Positions 56,407 to 64,000 of a stretch of DNA of 64,000 bases are shown here, piece after piece; position 1 is the stretch's first letter, and the number at the start of each line of letters is the position of its first letter. The position numbers and the translations under genes were made by a program. Origin of the DNA: Amycolatopsis acidicola. Lineage in GTDB: Bacteria; Actinomycetota; Actinomycetes; Mycobacteriales; Pseudonocardiaceae. The notes under the pieces are model-generated. The model saw only the letters and a list, made by a program, of their open reading frames with translations, did no database searches and was not told the origin of the DNA. The stretch spans positions 1 through 64,000 of the forward strand of contig NZ_VMNW02000013.1 of the NCBI RefSeq assembly GCF_007713735.2, in the 5' to 3' direction.

Positions 56407-56741
56407 AGGGCAACACCGTAACTCGTGGAAGACGCCAACCGCCTCCCACTCCGCGTGGTTGTCCCGGCAGTAGCCTGCCTCGTGTCCATTCGGACCACGC
56501 TGACCAGCGAGTTCCCGAATATCAGGCGTACTGGCAACCTGTTTGTTACGTACTGGTCCATGACGGTCGGCAGGTGAGGCCGTGTGAGGCGCCTCGCGCG
56601 TTGCTTTGGGGCAGCGCGCTCCCGGGAGCCGGTGTCCTGCCACCCCGGCCCACGGCTCCGGTACCGAACGATCGAGCCGTGAATCGGGTGGCCGAGGCAG
56701 GAACGGACTTTTCCGCCGGTTCCGCCACGGACCGGTACGCG
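56407..56741. other. 335-base gene-free region
   Basis: Between the DUF6542 start and the rmuC stop, both on the minus strand. No protein-like frame. An AT-richer stretch near 56510-56565 (containing TGTTTGTTACGTAC) may hold the DUF6542 promoter, but I see no clear -10/-35 pair. Confidence 0.5.
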
Positions 56742-57656
56742 TCAGCTTGCGGCTAGCTCGTCCCCCTTCCGGATCGCCGGTACCTCGGAGGGGCTCGCGG
56801 CGGCTTCGGTCAACGGCGACACGGCGGTCCGGAAGCTTTCCAGCGCGTCCAGCTCGCGCCTTCGTGCCGAAAGGAACCGCTGTAGATGTGTGCTGGACAG
56901 GTTGACCGCTTCCGCGGCGCTGGACGCCGCCCGGTGCGCGGCCGCGGCCCCGCTCCGGACGCGTTCGATGTCCGCGGCGACCGCCCGGTCGCTCGCCGCG
57001 AACAACGCCGCTGAAGCCAATACCGCGAACCCCGTGGGTCCGCACAGGAAGACACGGCGGTCGAGCATCCACCGCAGCAGTTCCGGGTCGGTGTCGAGCG
57101 CGGCCACCACCGCCGCGTCGGACGGGACGAACATCACCGTGCCGTAGATGCCGTCCGCCCAGCGCTGGTAGCCCTTCCCCGCCAGTTCCGCCGCCCGCGA
57201 GCGCAGATTGCGGACATGCACCCGCAACGCGTCCAGCCGTTCGTCGGCGTCGTTCGTCTCGACCGCCTCCGCCCAGCAGGCCATGCTCGCCTTGGCATCG
57301 ACCGGAACCATGCGATCGCCACCGACCCGCAGCACCAGGTCAGGCTTCGCCGCGCCGCCGCCCGCGAGATCGGTCTGCAGGGTGAAATGCAGCCCCTCTC
57401 GCAGCCCGAGCGCGCGCGCCGTTTCCACCAGAACCTGTTCACCCAGCTCGCCCCGGCCGCTGATCGAGGCGAACGCGACCTCGTACCGGCGCAGGGCTGC
57501 CTGCTGCGCATCCACCCGTGAACGCTCTGCATCGACCTGTCGCGCCGCGGCGTCCGCGCGACGCATGCTGTCGTTGTAGAGGCGCCACAGCAAGGCGATC
57601 GCCACCACCAGTGCCAATGCGATGACGATGGCCGCGGTGCTGATCACGGTGGACAC
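56742..57656 (-). CDS. rmuC: DNA recombination protein RmuC-like
   Basis: 304 residues. One N-terminal membrane helix (about 4-25, VISTAAIVIALALVVAIALLW), a coiled coil (about 28-60), then the RmuC nuclease-like core: GRGELGEQVLVETARALGLREGLHF, PDLVLRVGGDRMVPVDAKASM, and GTVMFVPSDAAVVAALDTDPELLRWMLDRRVFLCGPTGFAVL. RmuC limits inversion recombination in E. coli; the core is related to restriction-endonuclease folds. It is shorter than the E. coli protein (475 residues), as in many actinomycetes. Residues D in KPDLVLR and VDAK match the nuclease motif. Confidence 0.88.
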   Translation of the reverse strand: MSTVISTAAIVIALALVVAIALLWRLYNDSMRRADAAARQVDAERSRVDAQQAALRRYEVAFASISGRGELGEQVLVETARALGLREGLHFTLQTDLAGGGAAKPDLVLRVGGDRMVPVDAKASMACWAEAVETNDADERLDALRVHVRNLRSRAAELAGKGYQRWADGIYGTVMFVPSDAAVVAALDTDPELLRWMLDRRVFLCGPTGFAVLASAALFAASDRAVAADIERVRSGAAAAHRAASSAAEAVNLSSTHLQRFLSARRRELDALESFRTAVSPLTEAAASPSEVPAIRKGDELAAS

Positions 57657-57824
57657 CAGCCCGCCTCCTTCCTGTTCGGATCACTTGCCCGCATCATGGC
57701 GCAGGCCACCGACAAAACCGGGTACGGCAGGGCCGCGATCGCGTCCGGGTGGCTTCTCTATCGGGTGAACCGCGGCGGGCGTTTCCGTTGTGGGGAAAGG
57801 ACTTTCTCCTTCGGCGGATGGTCG

Positions 57825-58418
57825 TCAGAAATTTTGTGGCTGACCGAGCATCCCGGTGAGCAGCTCGGCTGTGTCGCGACGCAGTTCCTCCGGCGCGGGG
57901 CGCCCCGTCGACCAGGCGCCGCCGGCACCCGCCAGAGAGTCGAACAGGATGCCGTCGCACCACGCGACCAGGGCCCGCGCGTGTCGTTCGGGATCGCGGG
58001 AACCGTTTCGTGACAGCAGTTCCGCGGCTTGGCGGCGAAGTGTCGCCCCGGCGCGGTCGTAGTGGGCGCGCAACGCCGGGCGTCGGGTCGCTTCCAGCGC
58101 GATCTCGTAGCGGGCGACCGTTCGTTCGCGGCCGGCATCGAGCAGGTGGGTCAGCAAGCGCGTGACGAGTCCGGTCAGCTCGGCGACGGTGATCGCGTCC
58201 GTGGGCAGCGGTGCGTTCTCGGCGTCGGCTCGATCGAGTTCGAGCAGACGAGTGACCGCCAGCTCGAGCAGCGCTTCGCGGGTCCGCGCGTAATACGAGG
58301 TGGAACCCGTTGGCAGGCCGGAAGTTTCGTCCACCGCGCGATGGGTCAGCCCGCGCATCCCGCGTTCCGCGAGCAGCCTTATCGCCGTGTCGCCGATCAG
58401 GTTCTTCCGGTCGGTCAT
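57825..58418 (-). CDS. TetR family regulator of the divergent monooxygenase
   Basis: 197 residues. N-terminal HTH (NLIGDTAIRLLAERGMRGLTHRAVDETSGLPTGSTSYYARTREALLELAV), of the type common in actinomycete TetR proteins, plus a helical ligand domain. It faces the FAD-monooxygenase gene; the 68-base gap contains a large palindrome whose half-sites are themselves dyads, so it most likely represses both genes. The inducer may be a substrate of the monooxygenase. The 168 bases before rmuC hold no gene. Confidence 0.9.
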   Translation of the reverse strand: MTDRKNLIGDTAIRLLAERGMRGLTHRAVDETSGLPTGSTSYYARTREALLELAVTRLLELDRADAENAPLPTDAITVAELTGLVTRLLTHLLDAGRERTVARYEIALEATRRPALRAHYDRAGATLRRQAAELLSRNGSRDPERHARALVAWCDGILFDSLAGAGGAWSTGRPAPEELRRDTAELLTGMLGQPQNF

Positions 58419-58435
58419 CGTTCCGCTCCCTGGGT

Positions 58436-58473
58436 CTCTACATCTGTAGTACCATGGCTCTACAGGTGTAGAG
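58436..58473. promoter_or_regulatory. Large TetR operator palindrome
   Basis: CTCTACATCTGTAG (58436-58449) and CTACAGGTGTAGAG (58460-58473) are inverted with 13 of 14 matching pairs around a ten-base spacer TACCATGGCT. Each arm also contains a smaller dyad of the form CTACA-NN-TGTAG, so two TetR dimers could bind side by side. It lies between the divergent TetR and monooxygenase starts. Confidence 0.88.
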
Positions 58474-58486
58474 GAAGGTGATCGGG

Positions 58487-59635
58487 ATGGCTTCGGATCG
58501 GCAGGCCGTGATCGTCGGCGGGGGTATCGGCGGGTTGGCGGTCGCCGTCGCGCTGCGGCGCGGGTCGTGGCAGGTCACCGTGCTGGAACGGCACCCTTCG
58601 CTCAGTGAGATCGGCGCGGGGATCACGTTGTGGCCCAACGCATTGCGCGCTCTGGACGCACTCGGTCTGGGGGACGTCCGGTCCCTGGGGGTCGTTCCGG
58701 CCGGTGGCGGGATGCGTGATCCGCGAGGGAAATGGCTCAACCGCACCGATATGGGCGAGCTGGGCGGAGACGGCATCCTGGTGCTCGAACGTCGGCGCCT
58801 GCTCGGCGCATTGCAGGACGCGGTCGCCGGTGACGAGGGCGTGGCGGTCCGGACTGGCGTGACCGTCGTCGGCGTTGATGCGCGAGGAGTGGTCGATTGC
58901 GCTTCTGGCGAACAGATTTGCGGCGACGTCGTAATCGGGGCCGACGGCATTAACAGCGCCGTCCGCCGTGCCCTGTGGCCGCAGGCCAAGGTACGTTCCA
59001 CCGGGATCGTCGCCGCGAGGTTGATCGGCCGGCTCGATGACTCACGCGAGCCAGGCAACGGGGAAACCTGGGGACGCGGGGATTACGCGGGTGTGGCTCC
59101 GTTGCCGGAGGGCTCCCTATACGCCTACTACGCCACCCGTCGTACCGCCGAAGCGCTGGCCGCTCCGCAAGACGCTTTGCCATGGTGGCAACGGAAATTC
59201 GCGAACTGGCACTATCCGCTCCCGCAACTCCTCGACGCGGCGGAGCCCGATCGGTTCCTGTGTCATGAACTGTTCGAACTGCCCCCGTTGGACACGCTCG
59301 TCCGCGGTCAGGTCGCGCTGGCCGGCGACGCGGCCCACGCGATGACACCCAATCTCGGTCAAGGAGCTTGCCTTGCGCTCGAAGACGCAGTCGAACTCGC
59401 CGCCGCGCTCGATGGATCCGCGCCGGTCGTGACCGGGTTGCGCGACTACGAACGCTCCCGCCTGCCCCGCGTCCACCGTCTCGCGAAGCGATCCCATACC
59501 GCCGGCGTCGTGGCGGCGTTGTCCGGCCGGGCGCTCACGACGTTTCGGAACACGTTGGTTCGTGTAACGCCGGAAAGCGTGTCACTGCGCGCGTTTCGCA
59601 GTGTCGCTGACTGGCGTCCGCCGCTTCCGGTCTAA
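58487..59635 (+). CDS. FAD-dependent aromatic-type monooxygenase
   Basis: 382 residues from the ATG at 58487 (GAGGAAGG about eight bases upstream; a GTG nine bases earlier overlaps this site). Group A flavoprotein monooxygenase: dinucleotide motif GGGIGG (11-16), the DG motif VVIGADGINSAVR, and GDAAHAMTPNLGQGACLALEDAVEL near the C-terminus. Members hydroxylate aromatic or related substrates with NAD(P)H and O2. The divergent TetR and its palindrome suggest substrate-induced expression. No other catabolic gene is adjacent, so detoxification or antibiotic modification is possible. Confidence 0.92.
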   Translation: MASDRQAVIVGGGIGGLAVAVALRRGSWQVTVLERHPSLSEIGAGITLWPNALRALDALGLGDVRSLGVVPAGGGMRDPRGKWLNRTDMGELGGDGILVLERRRLLGALQDAVAGDEGVAVRTGVTVVGVDARGVVDCASGEQICGDVVIGADGINSAVRRALWPQAKVRSTGIVAARLIGRLDDSREPGNGETWGRGDYAGVAPLPEGSLYAYYATRRTAEALAAPQDALPWWQRKFANWHYPLPQLLDAAEPDRFLCHELFELPPLDTLVRGQVALAGDAAHAMTPNLGQGACLALEDAVELAAALDGSAPVVTGLRDYERSRLPRVHRLAKRSHTAGVVAALSGRALTTFRNTLVRVTPESVSLRAFRSVADWRPPLPV

Positions 59636-59677
59636 TCGGCTGGCGCACGGCCGTGAGTGAGTTGAATACTGGATGTC

Positions 59678-60380
59678 GTGCGTTCCGGTTACGCGGGTTC
59701 GGATTTCGCGGACTACCGGGGATTCGACTGGTCCATGTTGAAGTCACTGACGCGGCGGATCATGGCGCTGGCCGGTGAACTGGGCATCTGGGTGGTGCTC
59801 GGCTCCAGCCACCCGCTGCGCGGCGAACACAAGCCACACAACAGTCTTTACCTGATCGACGACGGCGGGCGGCTCGTCGACCGGTACGACAAGCGGTTCT
59901 GTGCCGGCGGGGCTGACGAAGATTCCGGAGATCTCGCCCATTACACGCCCGGGAACCATGCCATGACGTGGACGATCAACGGCGTCCGCTGTGGTGCGCT
60001 CATCTGTTACGACTTCCGCTTTCCCGAGCTTTACCGGGAGTACAAGAGAAAAGACGTCCAGCTGGTCTTCCATTCCTTCCACTCCGCGCACCCGTCGACG
60101 TGGGTTCGCGACCAGGTCGGCCGCCGCGAACCAAGTGTGGATCAGCTGCCCGAATTCGTCGGCGCGCGAGAGCCTTTGGGGCTCGTTCTTCGTGCGGGCG
60201 GGCGGTGTCACGACGGGCAGGCTGCCCAGGAACCGGACAGGCGTGCTCGTTTCCAGCGTGGACACGGATGCGCCGTTGTACGACTCGGCCGCCGCGTGGC
60301 GGCCACGCGTGCTGAACGGGATCCTGCACAGTGGAACGCTCGTCGACGACGACCGGTCGCAAAAGCGAACAGAACTGTGA
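59678..60380 (+). pseudogene. Decayed carbon-nitrogen hydrolase (nitrilase family)
   Basis: Two frames hold one broken gene. The first (from 59678) carries GSDFADYRGFDWSM, the catalytic Lys in RYDKRFC (72) and the catalytic Cys110 in GALICYDFRFPELYRE, then reads HSFHSAHPSTW to about 60100 and turns into nonsense. From about 60125 a different frame resumes the family sequence, NQVWISCPNSSARESLWGSFF, to the stop at 60380. About 40-50 residues that normally join these parts are missing, consistent with a deletion that shifted the frame. The 5' end also lacks the strand with the catalytic Glu. So it is almost certainly inactive. Confidence 0.85.
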
Positions 60381-60454
60381 TCGCCGCCTGATCGGGTGAA
60401 CTCCCGCGGCATGTCTCCGGGTTTTTGTCGGTACCCGGCCTTAGCTTGGGCGCT

Positions 60455-61600
60455 GTGAGATTCCTGCACACCTCCGACTGGCACGTCGGACGCACGTTCC
60501 ACGGCGCGGACCTGCTCGCCGAGCAGGACGCCGTGCTCGCCCACCTCGCGGAGCTGGTGTCCGCCGAGGCGGTGGACGTCGTGCTGGTGTCCGGGGACAT
60601 CTACGACCGCGCGGTGCCTTCCGCCGAGGCGGTGCAGATCGCGAACAAGGCGATGCTGCGGTTGAGGCAGGCCGGCGCGCGGCTGGTGCTCACGTCGGGC
60701 AACCACGATTCCGCGCCCCGGCTCGGCGCGTTCGGGGATTTCGCGGCCGCCGGCGGTCTTCATCTGCGCACCACGATCGACCGCATCGACGACCCGGTCC
60801 TGTTCGAGGACGAGCACGGCGCGGTGGCCGTCTACGGCATCCCGTACCTCGAACCGGAACCGGCGAGGCATGCACTCGGGGTGCCGGATGCCAAGGGACA
60901 CAACGGAGTCCTGCGTGAGGCGATGCGGCGCATACGCGCCGACCTTTCGCGCAGGGAAGGCGCCCGGTCGGTCGTGCTCGCGCATGCTTTCGTCACCGGC
61001 GGGCAGGGCACCGATTCCGAGCGGACCATCGCGGTCGGCGGCGTGGAGCAGGTCGGCGCCGAGGTCTTCGACGGGGTGGACTACGTCGCGCTCGGGCATC
61101 TGCACGGGCCGCAGACGCTGGCCGAACACCTCCGCTATTCGGGAAGTCCGGTGGCCTACTCGTTTTCCGAGGCGCAGCAACGGAAATCGGTGTGGCTGGT
61201 GGACGTCGACGGGAACGGGCTCGCCGGGGTCCGCCGGCACGAGCTGCCGGTTCCCCGGACGCTGGCGAAGCTCCGCGGCTATCTGGAGGAGCTGATCGAG
61301 GCGCCGGAGCACGAGGATCTCGTGGAGTCGTACCTTTCGGTGACACTGACCGATTCCGTCCGCCCGGTCGACGCGATGCGCAAGCTGCGGCAGCGCTTTC
61401 CGTACGCCGTGCACCTCGACTGGCAACCGGAGAACGGCAACACCACGGCGAACCTGCGCTACGCGGAGGCGGTGAGCGGGCGGTCGGACACGGAGATCGC
61501 GCGGAACTTCCTCGATGACTGCCGGGGCGCGCCCCCGAGCGAGAGCGAGCAGAAGTTGTTGCGCCGCGCCCTGGAGACCGCGGGCAGGGGTGAGTCATGA
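60455..61600 (+). CDS. sbcD: Exonuclease SbcD
   Basis: 381 residues from the GTG at 60455, the start of the conserved RFLHTSDWHVGRTFHG. Metallophosphoesterase motifs: DWH (Asp8, His10), GDIYDRAVP, SGNHDS and GHLHG, with HA(F) in VVLAHAF. It is the nuclease subunit of the SbcCD (Mre11-Rad50-like) complex that cuts hairpins and protein-blocked DNA ends. The stop overlaps the sbcC start by four bases (ATGA). A C-terminal SbcD cap domain spans about 270-375. Confidence 0.95.
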   Translation: MRFLHTSDWHVGRTFHGADLLAEQDAVLAHLAELVSAEAVDVVLVSGDIYDRAVPSAEAVQIANKAMLRLRQAGARLVLTSGNHDSAPRLGAFGDFAAAGGLHLRTTIDRIDDPVLFEDEHGAVAVYGIPYLEPEPARHALGVPDAKGHNGVLREAMRRIRADLSRREGARSVVLAHAFVTGGQGTDSERTIAVGGVEQVGAEVFDGVDYVALGHLHGPQTLAEHLRYSGSPVAYSFSEAQQRKSVWLVDVDGNGLAGVRRHELPVPRTLAKLRGYLEELIEAPEHEDLVESYLSVTLTDSVRPVDAMRKLRQRFPYAVHLDWQPENGNTTANLRYAEAVSGRSDTEIARNFLDDCRGAPPSESEQKLLRRALETAGRGES

Positions 61601-64000
61601 GGCTGCACCGGCTGGAGGTCGCCGCGTTCGGCCCGTACCGCGGGCGCGAAGTGGTGGATTTCGACGCGCTCGGTTCCGACGGGTTGTTCCTGCTGCACGG
61701 GGAAACGGGCGCGGGCAAGACGACGTTGCTGGACGCGGTGGCGTTCGCGTTGTTCGGTGTGGTGCCGGGCGCGCGCGGCGAGGTCAAGCAGCTGCGGTGT
61801 GATTCGGCAGCGCCGGAGGACTCCACGGAGATCGCGCTGGAGCTGACAGTGCAGGGCCAGCGGATGAAGTTGGTGCGCTCCCCGGAGTACGAACGGCCCA
61901 AGCGCCGTGGTGACGGGACGACGAAGCAGCAGGCCAGGGCCTCGCTGACCTGGCTCGACGGCGTTCCGGCCGGATACCCGGCGGAGGGGCTGACCAGGAT
62001 CGACGAGGTCGGTCGCACCGTGCAGGGGCTGCTCGGGATGAGCGCCGACCAGTTCTTCCAGGTCGTCCTGTTGCCGCAGGGCGAGTTCGCGCGTTTCCTC
62101 CGCGCGGACACCGACGAGCGCGAGCGGTTGCTGGAAAAGTTGTTCGGTACCAAGCGATTCGCCGATGTGGAGGCGTGGTTCCGCAACCTCCGCCTGGAGC
62201 GCAGGCAGGAGCTGGACCGTCGGCGGCAGGGAGCGCGGGAATGGGTTGCCCGCTTCGCGCAAGTGGCGCGCGAAGAGGCGCCGGAGGAGGGCTTGCCCGA
62301 CTGGGTGGCCGGTATCCGGGAGCGTGCGGCGGAGAGCGTTCGCGAAGCCGAAGCGGTGGAGGCGCGGGCGCGGTCCGTGCAGGAGAAGGCCGAGACGGTG
62401 CTGGCCGAGCGCCGGACGGCGGCGGAGCGGTTGCACCGGGTCCGGGCCGCCCATCGCAAACTGGCGGCCCTGGAAGAGCAGCAGCCTGAGCTGAAGCGCT
62501 GGTCGGCCGAGGTCGAGGCAGCTCACCGCGCGGCGACGGTCGCCGGTGTGGCCACGCAGGCCGAACGTTGTGCGCAGGAGTTGGAGCAGGCGCGGCAGGG
62601 GGAGCAGCGCCAGGCTCACGAACTGGGCGAACACGGCCCGGCGGACGCGGAGGTCCCGGAGCTGCGGCGGTTGGCCGGGGAGCTGCGTGAAGAGGCGGGT
62701 GCGCTTGCCGGACTGGTCGCGGAAGCCGAGCAGCAACGCCGTGACGAGCGAGAGTTGAAGCGGCTCGGCGAGGTGGCTTCGGAAGCACGCGAACGAACGG
62801 CTGTGCTGTCCGCGAAACTGACCGGCCTGCCGGAGAAACTGGCGAAGCTCCGCGCGGGTCTCGAGGCGGCCAACGCGGCCGAGGTCCAGCTGGAAGCTTT
62901 GCGCGCCAAGGAAACCGAGCTGGTTGCCGGGGTGCGCGACGCCACCGGGCTGCCGGCCGCCGAAGCAGCGTTGCGCCGCGCGGAGGACGAGGTCCGGGCT
63001 GCGACGGAGCATCACCTGGAAGCCAGGGAACATCGCCTCGAGTTGCGGGCGTTGCGCCTCGACGGCATGGCGGCGGAGCTCGCTGCCCGCCTCGTCGACG
63101 GTGCACCCTGCCCGGTCTGCGGTTCCGGTGATCACCCGGTGCTGGCGCAGGCCACGAAGGGATTGGTCGACCGCGAGCAGGAAGCCACCGCGGAGGCGGC
63201 CGAGCGCCGGGCGGAGCAGTCGCGGACAGCGGCGGAGAATGCGCGGCATCGGGCCGAAACAGCGCTGACCGCTTTGCGCGAACGTTTGCGTGGCCGCACC
63301 GAAGCCGAGCTGAGCACCGAACTGGACCAGGTTCGGGTCGAGCTGGCCAGGGCGTCGGCGCTGGCGAAGCGGAAGGCCGAACTGGTTGCCGGCACCAAGG
63401 AGGCGGAGGCCGAGTCGGCGTCGCTCCAAGAGAAGCGGCTGGCGGCCGAAAACGCCGTGACAGAAGCTGAAACCCAGCGCCGGACGCTCGCCGTGCACAT
63501 CGAGGAACGCGGCCGGCGGCTCGAAGCCGCTCGCGGTGAACACGCGGACGTGAGTTCCCGCCGCGCCCATCTGACCGGGGTGGTGCGTGCGTTGGACGCG
63601 CTCGCGGAGGCGAGGCTCCGGCGGGTGACGGCGGAGGATCAGCTCTCGCGGCGGCAGGCGGAGCTGCGGGAAGCCTTGGAGCGGGCGGGTTTCTCGTCGG
63701 TCGATGAGCTGCGGGACGCCGTTCGGCCCGAGAAAACCGTGTCGAGGCTGGAAAAGAAGCTGTCCGACGCCGCGAAGGAGGAAGCCGCCGCGCGGAGCGT
63801 GCTGGCCGAACCGGAGCTCGCCGGAATCTCCCCGCGTGACGAAGTGGACCTCGAATCGGCGGCCACAGCGGCGAAGGCGGCTCGAACGGAGGCCGAGACG
63901 GCGGTCGCGGCAACGCGTGCGGCGGCGAGCCGGGCGAAGGACCTGGATTCGATCGCCGAACGGCTCGAAGCCGAGGAGCGGGCGATCCGTCCGCTCGAAG
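61597..64000 (+). CDS. sbcC: Exonuclease SbcC, 3' end outside the window
   Basis: 801 residues are visible and the frame is open at the window edge. The ATG at 61597 overlaps the sbcD stop. Walker A GETGAGKTT (35-43) and FFQVVLLPQGEFARFLRA (Q-loop region) mark the N-terminal half of the Rad50-like ATPase head. A long coiled coil follows, interrupted near residue 505 by CPVCGSGDHP, the zinc hook that joins two SbcC molecules. The second coiled-coil arm is under way at the window end; the signature motif, Walker B and C-terminal lobe must lie beyond 64000. Confidence 0.96.
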   Translation, partial: MRLHRLEVAAFGPYRGREVVDFDALGSDGLFLLHGETGAGKTTLLDAVAFALFGVVPGARGEVKQLRCDSAAPEDSTEIALELTVQGQRMKLVRSPEYERPKRRGDGTTKQQARASLTWLDGVPAGYPAEGLTRIDEVGRTVQGLLGMSADQFFQVVLLPQGEFARFLRADTDERERLLEKLFGTKRFADVEAWFRNLRLERRQELDRRRQGAREWVARFAQVAREEAPEEGLPDWVAGIRERAAESVREAEAVEARARSVQEKAETVLAERRTAAERLHRVRAAHRKLAALEEQQPELKRWSAEVEAAHRAATVAGVATQAERCAQELEQARQGEQRQAHELGEHGPADAEVPELRRLAGELREEAGALAGLVAEAEQQRRDERELKRLGEVASEARERTAVLSAKLTGLPEKLAKLRAGLEAANAAEVQLEALRAKETELVAGVRDATGLPAAEAALRRAEDEVRAATEHHLEAREHRLELRALRLDGMAAELAARLVDGAPCPVCGSGDHPVLAQATKGLVDREQEATAEAAERRAEQSRTAAENARHRAETALTALRERLRGRTEAELSTELDQVRVELARASALAKRKAELVAGTKEAEAESASLQEKRLAAENAVTEAETQRRTLAVHIEERGRRLEAARGEHADVSSRRAHLTGVVRALDALAEARLRRVTAEDQLSRRQAELREALERAGFSSVDELRDAVRPEKTVSRLEKKLSDAAKEEAAARSVLAEPELAGISPRDEVDLESAATAAKAARTEAETAVAATRAAASRAKDLDSIAERLEAEERAIRPLE

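Overview
The window is high-GC actinomycete chromosome, most likely from the Pseudonocardiaceae (Amycolatopsis-like). The signs are many GTG and TTG starts, mycothiol metabolism (mca), an IdeR/DtxR-type iron box, a class F sortase, a DinB2-type polymerase and proline/glycine/glutamine-rich membrane proteins. I see no rRNA, tRNA, CRISPR array, insertion sequence or prophage. It reads as ordinary core and shell chromosome, about 57 protein genes, closely packed.

Layout. 0-12 kb: a stand-alone GyrA-like helical fragment, an envelope protein, a DinB2-like polymerase, an MFS carrier, an amidase, a DivIVA-like coiled-coil protein, a two-domain fatty acyl-CoA reductase, a sortase operon with its surface protein, a Bax-inhibitor-1 protein and an LppU-like protein. 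12.6-32.5 kb: a block whose gene order recalls, from memory, Mycobacterium tuberculosis Rv1074c-Rv1095: fadA3-like thiolase, cbs, pra-like, metB, greA, DUF4307, mca, Rv1083-like, yyaL-like, hlyIII, short-chain cis-prenyltransferase and PIN-PhoH. ilvA-lrp, a zinc-ribbon MBL protein and an acyl-CoA oxidase are interspersed. 32.5-46.3 kb: accessory-like genes, namely a DrrAB-type ABC exporter, guaB1, DUF309, an MBL hydrolase, an iron-siderophore uptake operon behind an iron box, a Tat-exported PHP enzyme, TfoX-N, an ATP-dependent DNA ligase, an EamA exporter with a divergent TetR regulator, and a secreted S1 protease. 46.5-56.4 kb: the synteny resumes (fumC, glpX, xseB, xseA, lipid-droplet-associated protein, ispH, DUF6542; compare Rv1098c-Rv1111c), with a ferredoxin-NADP reductase-like flavoprotein and a second S1 protease inserted. 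56.7-64 kb: rmuC, a TetR/FAD-monooxygenase pair around a strong palindrome, a decayed nitrilase gene, and sbcD-sbcC, with sbcC running off the window.

How the genes work together. cbs and metB link homocysteine and cysteine by transsulfuration and ilvA drains threonine to 2-oxobutyrate. mca and one MBL enzyme fit mycothiol-based detoxification. DinB2, ligase, xseAB, rmuC and sbcCD are DNA-repair functions. fumC and glpX serve central carbon metabolism. ispH and the cis-prenyltransferase serve isoprenoid and cell-wall lipid synthesis. The iron operon has two permeases and a binding lipoprotein but no ATPase here.

I did not find a convincing undescribed multi-gene system. The points most worth checking are the non-aromatic steric gate of the DinB2 protein, the sortase whose adjacent surface protein lacks an LPXTG motif, the free GyrA-like fragment, the iron box shared by a siderophore importer and an exported phosphoesterase-like enzyme, and the TetR operators that can be read directly.
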